Positions 17,704 to 24,692 are shown, numbered from the stretch's first letter. The stretch is 41,861 bases of DNA from Elusimicrobium minutum (GCA_020723765.1 DYIF01000020.1:1-41861); one strand, 5' to 3'. Program-made: numbers and translations. The notes: generated by a model not told the origin, from the sequence alone.

Positions 17704-18559
17704 ATGGGTTATAAATAAACTTTGAGGTTATTTTTTTATCAAACCTCGACTCGAAATCTTTTATACTAATATCATATAAATTTATGACATATCCGCAAAA
17801 TTTAAAAGAATAAGAGAATAAGACTTTATATTTTTGGCTAAAAGAAACCCAATCGTTATAACCCAAAAAAACCTTCGTAAAATCCGAAATTACGATGTTC
17901 TTTATATTTGACGGAAAGCCTTTTATTTTAGAGTAAGTAAGGGCTCCTTTTAAATAAAGGGTATCGCCGAAAACTTCAAAATCTTTTTTAGTTTCGTTTA
18001 AAAAATCCATATTTTGCCTTTTTATTTCGGCGGTCATAAAAGAGTTAAGAAGTTTTATTTTATCGGATACAGTTTCCATATTGGAAGCGTTTACTTTAAA
18101 AACATAGTAAAACTCCGAACCCTCCAACCTCGATATCTGGGTTATTCTATCGAAAGCTCCGTCTATAAAAAATCTTTCGACATTAAATTTTTGAGAATCA
18201 AGTATTCTTAAAAGGTCCGGGCCGGGGGATGAAAGCTTGATATAAGAATCGTATTTAGGGGTTATGAGTACCGGTTTTCCCCCCATAACATCCGTGTCGT
18301 AAACATCGTTTATTTCGTAAGAAAAATTAAACGACTTTAAAAAAGAGGTATTGGTTAAAGCCTTCCAGTTTTTTTTAACATATACCTTGGGCTTGTAATC
18401 ATCGTCTAAAATACCCTTACCGTCGTAATCCAGACCCACCGTAAGACACATTATTTTTTTGTTGGAATCGTATTTTGAAAGAAGATAATTTAAAAAGGTG
18501 GTTTTACCGCAGTTTTTTTCAAAACCGGTAATAAAAGTGACTTTTTTAGACAACTCCAT
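17681..18559 (-). CDS. kamB: P-loop protein, lysine 5,6-aminomutase reactivase subunit KamB
   Basis: A 292-residue soluble protein with a Walker A motif at the N-terminus (GFEKNCGKT, residues 12-20), followed by a DYDGKG segment that may form part of the nucleotide site. The remainder shows no well-known domain. Position next to the MutS-like KamC and before KamD/KamE, and the length, match KamB of the fusobacterial reactivase. It is expected to use ATP with KamC to exchange damaged cobalamin from KamDE. No obvious SD is seen at the ATG, which follows the kamA stop by 18 bp. Function rests mainly on gene order and the P-loop. Confidence 0.78.
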   Translation of the reverse strand: MELSKKVTFITGFEKNCGKTTFLNYLLSKYDSNKKIMCLTVGLDYDGKGILDDDYKPKVYVKKNWKALTNTSFLKSFNFSYEINDVYDTDVMGGKPVLITPKYDSYIKLSSPGPDLLRILDSQKFNVERFFIDGAFDRITQISRLEGSEFYYVFKVNASNMETVSDKIKLLNSFMTAEIKRQNMDFLNETKKDFEVFGDTLYLKGALTYSKIKGFPSNIKNIVISDFTKVFLGYNDWVSFSQKYKVLFSYSFKFCGYVINLYDISIKDFESRFDKKITSKFIYNPYEHRKIL

Positions 18560-18577
18560 AAAATAAGAATACGATAT

Positions 18578-19849
18578 TTATTTTTTATGTCTTTTGGTTC
18601 TTATCAGGTTTGCCGGTTCCAGCGTAAGTTTCTCTCCGTTTAAAAGCTTCGCCACGCCGTCCATCGGTTTATAATTTTCGTCTTTACAATATTCGCAATC
18701 GCATTCTTTGGTTTTATAATCCGAGGGCTGGGTATAAGTCGTTATAACCCCTTCATAATTTCTCAAAACCGCTCTTTTATCGGACATGGATATAAGGTAA
18801 TTGGGCATAACCGGTATTTTCCCTCCTCCTCCGGGAGCGTCGACTACAAATGTTGGAACCGCCATGCCGGTGGTATGGCCTCTTAAATTTTCTATTATTT
18901 CTATGCCTTTGGATACCGAAGTTCTGAAATGGCTTATTCCCATGGAAAGGTCGCATTGGTATATGTAATAAGGCTTTACTCTTATCATCAAAAGTTCGTG
19001 AACCAATCTTTTCATAGTCTGAGGACAATCGTTTAAATCTCTTAAAAGAACGCTTTGATTGCCCAATTGTATTCCGGCATTCGCCAGTTTTTCGCAGGCT
19101 ATTTTTGCGTCTAATGTTATTTCTTTCGGATGATTAAAGTGCGTATTTACGTAAATCGGATGATATTTTTTTAGCATATTAACAAGATTATCCGTTATTC
19201 TCATAGGCATAACCACGGGGGTTCTTGTTCCTATTCTTATTATTTCCACATGTTCTATTTTTCTTATCTCGCTTATTATTTTTTCAAGCATATCGTCCAT
19301 TAAAACGAAAGGGTCTCCGCCCGATATTAATACATCTCTTACTTCTTTCGCATTTTTGATATATTCTATGGCTTTAGATATGTTTTCCCAGGACATATGA
19401 ACATCTTCAAACCCTACAAGCCTTCTTCTGGTGCAGTGTCTGCAGTTCATGGAACAAATATTGGTAACCAAAAACAAAACTCTATCAGGATATCTGTGAG
19501 TAAGTCCGGGGGCAGGGGAATCTACGTCCTCATGAAGCGGGTCGGATAGGTCCTCGGGAGCGTCTATAAGCTCTTTATGAGAAGGAACCGCAAGCATTCT
19601 TACCGGACATTTTTTATCTTTTTTATCCATTAACGCCGCATAATAAGGAGTTATGGACATCCTGAACTTTTTTAAAACATTTTTCAAATCCTCTTCCTCT
19701 TCTTTATCTATATACGCCACTTTTTTCAAGGTTTCTATGTCTTTTATGGTATTGGATAACTGCCATTTATAATCGTACCACTGTTCTTCCGTTATGTTTT
19801 TCCATAAAGGAATATCTTTCCACTCCACCTTTTTAAATTCTTTTTTCAT
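18578..19849 (-). CDS. kamA: L-lysine 2,3-aminomutase (radical SAM)
   Basis: A 423-residue radical SAM/PLP enzyme that starts the pathway by converting L-lysine to L-beta-lysine. The radical SAM cluster motif CxxxCxxC is at Cys132, Cys136 and Cys139. The PLP lysine lies in the PGGGGKIPV segment. C-terminal Cys residues (CDCEYC) match the zinc-binding region that mediates tetramerisation. Length agrees with the clostridial enzyme. A strong SD (AGGAGG) lies just before the ATG. It is 8 bp downstream of kdd and begins the aminomutase section of the operon. Confidence 0.95.
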   Translation of the reverse strand: MKKEFKKVEWKDIPLWKNITEEQWYDYKWQLSNTIKDIETLKKVAYIDKEEEEDLKNVLKKFRMSITPYYAALMDKKDKKCPVRMLAVPSHKELIDAPEDLSDPLHEDVDSPAPGLTHRYPDRVLFLVTNICSMNCRHCTRRRLVGFEDVHMSWENISKAIEYIKNAKEVRDVLISGGDPFVLMDDMLEKIISEIRKIEHVEIIRIGTRTPVVMPMRITDNLVNMLKKYHPIYVNTHFNHPKEITLDAKIACEKLANAGIQLGNQSVLLRDLNDCPQTMKRLVHELLMIRVKPYYIYQCDLSMGISHFRTSVSKGIEIIENLRGHTTGMAVPTFVVDAPGGGGKIPVMPNYLISMSDKRAVLRNYEGVITTYTQPSDYKTKECDCEYCKDENYKPMDGVAKLLNGEKLTLEPANLIRTKRHKK

Positions 19850-19857
19850 CCTTCCTC

Positions 19858-20913
19858 CTAAGCGTAGTGTTTTTCGTATTCTTTTCTTATAATTTTGCTT
19901 TTCCTTAATATATCTAGTGAAATCTCAGCATGCCCCTTCATATAACCATTGCCTATTATCATATCTATATCTTTCCCTACACCCTCAGCACCTAAAGCCG
20001 CTTTTGTGAAACTGGTTGCCATAGAAAAGAAATAAACAGTTCCTCTTTCTCTTGTCATAAGTATGCTTGACATTTCGGTATTGCTAACATTTACGCAGTT
20101 AATCACAACATCCGCCATTTTTCCGCCCGTTATTTTATAAATTTCTTTATAACAAGAAACGGCGTTTGTAGCGTCTAATTTTAAAGCAAAATCGCAAAAA
20201 CCCATTTTTCTCATTTTTTCTACTCCCGCATCCGAATATTCTATTCCTATAACATTACCGGTAACTCCGGCTCTGTTTTTAGCGGAGTATGAGCATAATA
20301 TGCCGGATTTCCCGCCTCCTCCTATTATTACCACGGTGTCTCCCGGTTTTACAAGTCTATCGGTCTGAGCCGGAGCTCCGGCCACATCTAAAACCGCAAG
20401 AGCCAATTTTTCCGGTATGTCATTTGGGATTTTTGCATATATACCGCTTTCAAAAAGAACGGCTTTGGCTTCCACATTAACCTGTTCGGTTCCCTTTTTA
20501 ATTCCAAGTATTTTATTTATTTTAAGCGGTGTCAAAGAAAGAGAAACAAGACTTGCTATCTTATCCCCTTCTTTTAAATCTATTTTTCCTTTCAGTTTAG
20601 AGCCTATTTTAAAAACTTTTCCTATAAACATACCTCCAGAGCCCGTAACCGGGTTTTGCATCTTACCCTTTTGATTCACTATTTCCAATATTCTTCTCTT
20701 TATATTCTCTTCATTCCCTTTCTGTTCTTCTTTTATCTGAGTGAAACTTGCCGAGTCTATGTTTAAGGTCATTACGTTGACCATTATTTCGTTATCCCAC
20801 ATATAATCCATATTATTATCTATTTTTAATGCCGGCTGAGGCAAAACGTTTTTGGGTTCTATAACTCTATGGGTTCCAAACGGACAACCGTTAGATTTTT
20901 CATTAACCGCCAT
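19858..20913 (-). CDS. kdd: L-erythro-3,5-diaminohexanoate dehydrogenase
   Basis: A 351-residue dehydrogenase that oxidatively deaminates 3,5-diaminohexanoate to 5-amino-3-oxohexanoate with NAD(P)+. It has the start typical of Kdd (NGCPFGTHRVIEP near residues 8-20) and a medium-chain-dehydrogenase-like Rossmann segment, VVIIGGGGKSGIL, in the second half. SD GGGAGG precedes the ATG. It sits between kce and kamA with 11-bp and 8-bp gaps, in the expected pathway context. Family assignment is firm from sequence and position. Confidence 0.93.
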   Translation of the reverse strand: MAVNEKSNGCPFGTHRVIEPKNVLPQPALKIDNNMDYMWDNEIMVNVMTLNIDSASFTQIKEEQKGNEENIKRRILEIVNQKGKMQNPVTGSGGMFIGKVFKIGSKLKGKIDLKEGDKIASLVSLSLTPLKINKILGIKKGTEQVNVEAKAVLFESGIYAKIPNDIPEKLALAVLDVAGAPAQTDRLVKPGDTVVIIGGGGKSGILCSYSAKNRAGVTGNVIGIEYSDAGVEKMRKMGFCDFALKLDATNAVSCYKEIYKITGGKMADVVINCVNVSNTEMSSILMTRERGTVYFFSMATSFTKAALGAEGVGKDIDMIIGNGYMKGHAEISLDILRKSKIIRKEYEKHYA

Positions 20914-20924
20914 AAATCCTCCCG

Positions 20925-21740
20925 TTAATCTCTTAGTTTAAAAAACTTCCTAACATCAATAGGCTTTGCCACCTCTTTTTGAGCTTCTTTTACAAGCCTT
21001 ACGGCTCTTTCTATAAACTCCGCATTGGATTTGGCGACAACGCCTTTGGAATAGTATATATTATCTTCATAACCGACTCTTATATGACCTCCGAAAGCTA
21101 TGGCGGAATAAACCGCCGGTATATGAGCTTTACCTATACCCATAACCGTAAATTCGCTTTCCAAAGGTATATGGTCTATCATAATGGAAAGCTGCTTAGA
21201 ATTAAATCCCAAAGCTCCGGGAACATTCATAACAAATCCATAATGATAAGGCGGTTTTATAAGATTTTCTTTTATAAGTATCTGAGATGAAAGTATATGT
21301 GACAAATCGAAGCATTCAAGCGTCGGTTTAACTTTATATTTATTCATCTCTTCGGCAAATTTTTTCATTATAGGCAAAGTGTTTACTATATAATCGTTTC
21401 CGAAATTAACAGTACCGCAATCCAAAGAAGCCATATCCGGTTCAAGTTTAACAGGCGCTATTCTCTCCTCTGGCGTCATACCAACCGCCCCGCCCGTGGT
21501 TATCTCTATTACTATATCGCATTTTTTTCTTATAAGAGTTATTGCTTCTTTAAAAACTTCTACGCTTTGAGTCGGAGTTCCGTCATTATTTCTAACATGC
21601 AAATGGACTATACTTGCTCCGGCAAGATACGCCTCGTAAGTAGAATCGGCTATTTCCTTCGGAGTTATCGGAAGATTCGGGCATTTTTCCTTCGTAGTCT
21701 CGGCTCCGCAAACGGCGCATGTTATTATTACTTTATCCAT
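20925..21740 (-). CDS. kce: 3-keto-5-aminohexanoate cleavage enzyme
   Basis: A 271-residue BKACE-family zinc enzyme. The metal-binding HLH motif is at His46 and His48 (VHLHVR), the same positions as in the characterised Cloacamonas enzyme. It condenses 5-amino-3-oxohexanoate with acetyl-CoA and releases acetoacetate and 3-aminobutyryl-CoA without net hydrolysis. The acetoacetate would be activated by the adjacent CoA-transferase, and 3-aminobutyryl-CoA would go to the class III aminotransferase. It starts 8 bp after the CoA-transferase B gene. Confidence 0.94.
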   Translation of the reverse strand: MDKVIITCAVCGAETTKEKCPNLPITPKEIADSTYEAYLAGASIVHLHVRNNDGTPTQSVEVFKEAITLIRKKCDIVIEITTGGAVGMTPEERIAPVKLEPDMASLDCGTVNFGNDYIVNTLPIMKKFAEEMNKYKVKPTLECFDLSHILSSQILIKENLIKPPYHYGFVMNVPGALGFNSKQLSIMIDHIPLESEFTVMGIGKAHIPAVYSAIAFGGHIRVGYEDNIYYSKGVVAKSNAEFIERAVRLVKEAQKEVAKPIDVRKFFKLRD

Positions 21741-21748
21741 ATAATCTC

Positions 21749-22408
21749 CTAAAATCTCTTAAGATTACCCGCAACCTCAAGTCTCGCTTGAGTGTTTTTA
21801 ATAACCTCTTCAACCGTAGTATCTTCCGCTATTTCTTCCAAGACAAGCCCTTTCTTAGTCACTCTTATAAAAGCTAATTCCGTTACTATTATATCAACCT
21901 CTCCTTTTGCGGTAAGAGGCAATGTACATTTTTTTAAAATCTTTGGCTCGCCGTTTTTATTTGTATGTTCCATTGCTATTATTACGTTTCTGGCTCCAGC
22001 GACCAGATCCATCGCGCCACCCATCCCTGGAACCATTTTACCCGGTATCATATAATTTGCCAAATTTCCTTCCTCATCCACCTCCAGTGCCCCCAAAACG
22101 GTATAATCCAGATGTCCGCCTCTTATTATGGAAAAAGACATTGAAGAATCAAAGAAGCATCCGCCTTTTACTATAGTTACAGGTTTTCCTCCGGCGTTTA
22201 CAATATCTTTGTCTATGGAATTTTTATCCGGTTCGGGACCGAGTCCAATAAAACCGTTTTCTGAATGAAACAGTACTTGTTTATCGGAAGGTATGTAATT
22301 TGCCACAAGAGTAGGCATTCCTATACCAAGGTTTACTATAGAACCGTCTTTAAATTCTTTTGCTATTCTTTTTGCTATTCTGATTCTTTTTAATTCTTTA
22401 TCGTCCAT
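21749..22408 (-). CDS. atoA: acetoacetate/butyrate CoA-transferase, subunit B
   Basis: A 219-residue beta subunit of a 3-oxoacid CoA-transferase. The catalytic glutamate is Glu50 in the SENGF motif, and GGAMDLVAGA and the C-terminal region also fit the family. With subunit A it transfers CoA between acyl-CoA and acetoacetate, here most likely recapturing the acetoacetate released by Kce as acetoacetyl-CoA. SD AAGGAG precedes the ATG. The partner gene ends 12 bp upstream. Confidence 0.92.
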   Translation of the reverse strand: MDDKELKRIRIAKRIAKEFKDGSIVNLGIGMPTLVANYIPSDKQVLFHSENGFIGLGPEPDKNSIDKDIVNAGGKPVTIVKGGCFFDSSMSFSIIRGGHLDYTVLGALEVDEEGNLANYMIPGKMVPGMGGAMDLVAGARNVIIAMEHTNKNGEPKILKKCTLPLTAKGEVDIIVTELAFIRVTKKGLVLEEIAEDTTVEEVIKNTQARLEVAGNLKRF

Positions 22409-22420
22409 AACTTCTCCTTT

Positions 22421-23080
22421 TTAACCGTTAATTTCCGCTTTAACTATTGCTTTTACAAATACCGAAGGCACCGTTACCATATCCGGATCCAGCTCCCCGA
22501 CTTCCACTATTTTTTCGGCCTCCGCCACCACATAATCTGCTGCCATTGCCATAATCAAATTAAAATTTTTAGCGGCTTTTGCAATAAAGCAATTCCCGTT
22601 CTTATCAGCAATACTCGCTTTTATAAAAGCGAAATCCGCTCCCAAAGGCAACTCCAAAAGATAATCTCTGCCGTTTATGTTTTTTTTCTCTTTCCCATTT
22701 TCAACGGCGGTTCCTACACCTGTAGGTGTTAGTATCCCTCCAAGCCCTGCTCCTTTTGCTCTAATTCTTTCGGCCAATGTGCCTTGAGGTACAAGATCCA
22801 CTCTCATCTCCCCGCTATTCATCTTTTGCCCAGCTATAGGATTTAAACCTATATGAGAAGCTATAAGGTGAGAAACCTGACCGTTTACTATTAACTTACC
22901 AACTCCTTTATCTGGGAAACCCGCGTCGTTGGATATAATAGTAAGATTTTTAACGTTTTTTTTCAAAAGCTCTTCCATTAATGTAAAAGGATGGCCGCAT
23001 ACCATAAATCCGCCAACCATTATGGAAGAACCATCTTTAACCTGCGTTATGACTTCTTTAGCGGTTAAAATTTTTTTCAT
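22421..23080 (-). CDS. atoD: acetoacetate/butyrate CoA-transferase, subunit A
   Basis: A 219-residue alpha subunit of a 3-oxoacid CoA-transferase, with GGFMVCGHP near the N-terminus and the GGILTPTGVGT segment in the middle. The frame extends to a TTG at 23098, but AAGGAG stands 6 nt before the ATG at 23080, so that is chosen as the start. It is the first gene of the 15-gene fermentation operon. The region upstream (23081-23153) is AT-rich with a weak possible promoter, but no lysine or cobalamin riboswitch was recognised in it. Confidence 0.92.
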   Translation of the reverse strand: MKKILTAKEVITQVKDGSSIMVGGFMVCGHPFTLMEELLKKNVKNLTIISNDAGFPDKGVGKLIVNGQVSHLIASHIGLNPIAGQKMNSGEMRVDLVPQGTLAERIRAKGAGLGGILTPTGVGTAVENGKEKKNINGRDYLLELPLGADFAFIKASIADKNGNCFIAKAAKNFNLIMAMAADYVVAEAEKIVEVGELDPDMVTVPSVFVKAIVKAEING

Positions 23081-23153
23081 ATCATTCTCCTTATTCAAAT
23101 ACCTTTCTATATTTTATAAAAATTTTAAACCAAAAATATATCTGTATAAAAAA

Positions 23154-23180
23154 TAAGGGAGCGGTTATACCGCTCCCTTA
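23154..23180 (-). terminator. intrinsic terminator of pilin gene 1
   Basis: A perfect 12-bp stem, TAAGGGAGCGGT against ACCGCTCCCTTA, with a 3-nt loop. On the minus strand it is followed by TTATTTTTTATA. It begins 27 bp after the pilin stop and separates the pilin from the fermentation operon. Confidence 0.9.
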
Positions 23181-23206
23181 AATATTAGACTTTCTCAAGA
23201 TTTTGG

Positions 23207-23653
23207 TTAGTCTATAAGCTCCGAAGTACAATAAGTATTATTACAACCCATAGTACCGCTCGGACCTAAATAGTTTATCACATAAGCTCCGTATCTTTGG
23301 GTTGTGGCAAGCCTTGTAGCGTTTATTAAAAAGTTGGCGTTTGAATTGGAAACTATCTGAACGTTAAAATATTTTAAAGTACACGCTGCAGTACCTGTAC
23401 AGTCGGTACCGCTTGCGTTTTTAACCGTTATGTCCACATCGTCCCAGTTGTTTGTATAGTTAAGTTTTCTCGAGTAAAACCTTTCCTGAGCGTTTTTTAT
23501 GTTTGAAAATATATTAGTAGCTTCCGATACTCTTGAGCGCTCTACCGCTTTAAAATACTGCGGAATTCCCATAGCCGCCAATATTCCGATAATCAATACG
23601 ACAACGAGAAGCTCTATCAATGTGAACCCTTTTCTAATATTTTTCTTTGTCAT
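23207..23653 (-). CDS. type IV pilin / pseudopilin, copy 1
   Basis: A 148-residue type IV prepilin. A short basic leader ends in KG, prepilin peptidase should cut before Phe, and mature Glu5 is present in FTLIE; a hydrophobic helix (LLVVVLIIGILAAMG) follows. The globular part has two Cys pairs (CTGTAAC and CNNTYC) likely to form disulphides. The sequence, including GIPQYFKAVERSR, is very like the multicopy pilins of Elusimicrobiota. It carries a good SD, its own promoter at 23691-23720 and terminator at 23154-23180, so it is a single-gene unit. It is 827 bp from a nearly identical copy; the central 278 bp are identical. No assembly genes are nearby. Confidence 0.92.
   Translation of the reverse strand: MTKKNIRKGFTLIELLVVVLIIGILAAMGIPQYFKAVERSRVSEATNIFSNIKNAQERFYSRKLNYTNNWDDVDITVKNASGTDCTGTAACTLKYFNVQIVSNSNANFLINATRLATTQRYGAYVINYLGPSGTMGCNNTYCTSELID
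23301..23578. repeat. 278-bp identical core shared by the two pilin genes (copy 1)
   Basis: Every base of 23301-23578 matches 24128-24405 (offset 827) when read side by side. Immediately outside the core the two genes differ strongly: about a dozen differences in the last 94 bp of coding sequence and about ten in the roughly 50 bp toward the 5' end, mostly synonymous. Sharp edges of identity inside one gene are typical of recent gene conversion. Confidence 0.88.
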
Positions 23654-23690
23654 ACATTTTATACCCTCCTTTTATTGGTACTAATTTTTA

Positions 23691-23720
23691 ATATTACAAA
23701 ATTAACAGACATATTGTCAA
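23691..23720 (-). promoter_or_regulatory. sigma-70-type promoter of pilin gene 1
   Basis: On the minus strand a consensus -35 TTGACA (23715-23720) is followed after 18 bp by TAATAT (23691-23696). The pilin start lies 38 bp downstream, with a clear AGGAGG SD between them. This is the best promoter match in the window. Confidence 0.75.
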
Positions 23721-23725
23721 TACTT

Positions 23726-23745
23726 CGCATTAGATAATAAAAAAT
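23726..23745. repeat. 20-bp dispersed repeat, copy 1
   Basis: The sequence cgcattagataataaaaaat is identical to 41808-41827. This copy lies directly upstream of the -35 element of pilin gene 1. An exact 20-bp match that includes CGC is unlikely by chance in 42 kb. Confidence 0.7.
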
Positions 23746-23974
23746 ATGATTAAAATCCCATAAATTACTCAGTTAATAAATAATTGAACTGATTTTAAAT
23801 TTTGGATATGCAATAAATAAGTTTCTAAACATATCTTTATAAAGTTCAAATAGGATTATATTTTATAAATTTTTTAAAAGCAAATGGTTTAATGGTTTAT
23901 TTGAACTTAAAAATAAAAACTTATATAACAACTATTATTCTAACGATAATACTAAAAAACAATTGTATAACAAA

Positions 23975-24006
23975 ATAAAAAAGGAGCGGAATAATCCGCT
24001 CCTTTT
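23975..24006 (-). terminator. intrinsic terminator of pilin gene 2
   Basis: AAAAGGAGCGGA (23979-23990) pairs perfectly with TCCGCTCCTTTT (23995-24006) around a 4-nt loop, and the minus strand continues into TTTTTTATTTTG. It begins 28 bp after the stop of the second pilin gene. Its GGAGCGG core is the same as in the pilin-1 terminator. Confidence 0.9.
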
Positions 24007-24033
24007 AATCTTAAAATACATTTTTACGTAATA

Positions 24034-24474
24034 TTAATCTATAAGTTCCGAGGTACAATAAGTATTATTACAACCCATAGTTCCATTAGGACCTAAATAG
24101 TTTATAACATAGGCGCCATACCTTTGAGTTGTGGCAAGCCTTGTAGCGTTTATTAAAAAGTTGGCGTTTGAATTGGAAACTATCTGAACGTTAAAATATT
24201 TTAAAGTACACGCTGCAGTACCTGTACAGTCGGTACCGCTTGCGTTTTTAACCGTTATGTCCACATCGTCCCAGTTGTTTGTATAGTTAAGTTTTCTCGA
24301 GTAAAACCTTTCCTGAGCGTTTTTTATGTTTGAAAATATATTAGTAGCTTCCGATACTCTTGAGCGCTCTACCGCTTTAAAATACTGCGGAATTCCCATA
24401 GCCGCAAGTATTCCTATAATTAATACCACGACCAATAACTCTATCAAGGTGAACCCTCTTCTATGATTTTTCAT
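24034..24474 (-). CDS. type IV pilin / pseudopilin, copy 2, riboswitch-preceded
   Basis: A 146-residue prepilin nearly identical to copy 1. The leader is MKNHRRG rather than MTKKNIRKG, and one mature residue differs near the C-terminus (GPNGT for GPSGT). Cleavage site, mature Glu5, hydrophobic helix and both Cys pairs are conserved. The gene lies 23 bp below a fluoride-type riboswitch; its SD (AAGGAGGGG, 24478-24486) can pair with the 3' strand of the aptamer. It has its own terminator. The two copies therefore encode almost the same pilin under two quite different controls: one plain promoter, one ligand-responsive leader. Confidence 0.92.
   Translation of the reverse strand: MKNHRRGFTLIELLVVVLIIGILAAMGIPQYFKAVERSRVSEATNIFSNIKNAQERFYSRKLNYTNNWDDVDITVKNASGTDCTGTAACTLKYFNVQIVSNSNANFLINATRLATTQRYGAYVINYLGPNGTMGCNNTYCTSELID
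24128..24405. repeat. 278-bp identical core shared by the two pilin genes (copy 2)
   Basis: Partner of 23301-23578. The first mismatches at the edges are 24127 (A against G at 23300) and 24406 (A against C at 23579). The conserved N-terminal helix codons outside the core show many synonymous differences, so selection on protein sequence alone does not explain the core identity. Confidence 0.88.
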
Positions 24475-24477
24475 CTA

Positions 24478-24502
24478 CCCCTCCTTAATTTAAATTTAGG
24501 AG
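24478..24502 (-). promoter_or_regulatory. SD-sequestering hairpin of pilin gene 2
   Basis: On the minus strand CTCCT (24498-24502) can pair with AGGAG of the SD (24481-24485). Three further AT pairs lie inside a single mismatch, with a TTAA loop. The CTCCT strand is also the 3' strand of the riboswitch pseudoknot, so the two structures exclude each other. Ligand binding should free the SD and turn translation on. This mechanism is inferred from the pairing pattern. Confidence 0.65.
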
Positions 24503-24543
24503 CCATCAGCCTAAAAGACGGTTTGAGGAGAGCTCCATCTCCG
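24498..24543 (-). ncRNA. fluoride riboswitch (crcB motif) aptamer
   Basis: Read on the minus strand, the segment matches the crcB-motif consensus throughout. Stem GGAG (24539-24542) pairs with CTCC and encloses ATGGAGCT. Then come AAACC, a short stem GTCT/AGGC with a T-rich triloop, and TGATGGCTCCT. The loop GGAGCT pairs with GGCTCC to make the pseudoknot. Positions equivalent to A6, U7, G8, U38, A40, U41, G42 and U48 of the Thermotoga petrophila aptamer are all present, including the metal-binding ATG and TG and the A40-U48 linchpin pair. A -10 box sits 8 bp before it and a pilin ATG 24 bp after it. Known relatives control fluoride exporters and fluoride-sensitive enzymes, so a pilin target is unusual. 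Confidence 0.87.
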
Positions 24544-24551
24544 TTTTTTAA

Positions 24552-24557
24552 ATTATA
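24552..24557 (-). promoter_or_regulatory. -10 element for the riboswitch-pilin 2 transcript
   Basis: A perfect TATAAT on the minus strand places transcription start near 24544-24546, right at the first base of the riboswitch. The -35 region falls in the T-tract after the tRNA gene and has no TTGACA match, so the promoter may be weak or need an activator. Confidence 0.6.
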
Positions 24558-24581
24558 ACAAATTTTAAAAAAAAAAAAAAA

Positions 24582-24655
24582 TCGGGGCACCCGGGGTCGA
24601 ACCGGGAACCTCTCGCTCCCAAAGCGAGCGCTCTATCCAATTGAGCTATGCCCCG
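24582..24655 (-). tRNA. tRNA-Pro(UGG)
   Basis: On the minus strand a full cloverleaf can be drawn: acceptor stem CGGGGCA/TGCCCCG, D arm GCTC/GAGC, anticodon stem CTCGC/GCGAG with loop TTTGGGA (anticodon TGG), and T arm CCCGG-TTCGACC-CCGGG. The discriminator base is A and CCA is not encoded. A 15-base T-run follows directly and may help end transcription. Confidence 0.97.
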
Positions 24656-24664
24656 TATTTATAA

Positions 24665-24692
24665 TTTATATCAAATTTAAATTTTTTTTCAA
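24665..24692 (-). promoter_or_regulatory. putative promoter of tRNA-Pro
   Basis: TTGAAA (24687-24692) and TATAAA (24665-24670) are spaced by 16 bp on the minus strand, with the tRNA 5' end about 10 bp downstream. It overlaps the divergent pan-operon promoter region. Confidence 0.5.

Larger units (their letters stand above)
23654..24033. other. 380-bp intergenic region between the two pilin genes
   Basis: No gene is seen. The region holds the pilin-1 promoter (23691-23720), a 20-bp dispersed repeat (23726-23745), an 11-bp inverted repeat AAGTTCAAATA (23842-23852) matched by TATTTGAACTT (23898-23908), and the pilin-2 terminator at its right end. The rest is very AT-rich and shows no open frame with a ribosome-binding site. 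Confidence 0.6.

Noticed and set aside
23081-23153. Cobalamin or lysine riboswitch before the lysine operon
   Set aside because: The leader is short and AT-rich, with no B12-box-like or lysine-box-like sequence visible.
24498-24543. Cyclic-di-GMP/cGAMP (GEMM) riboswitch, as known before some pilin genes
   Set aside because: The GEMM consensus does not fit, while the ATGG...AAACC...TGATGGCTCCT pattern and the pseudoknot fit the fluoride motif.
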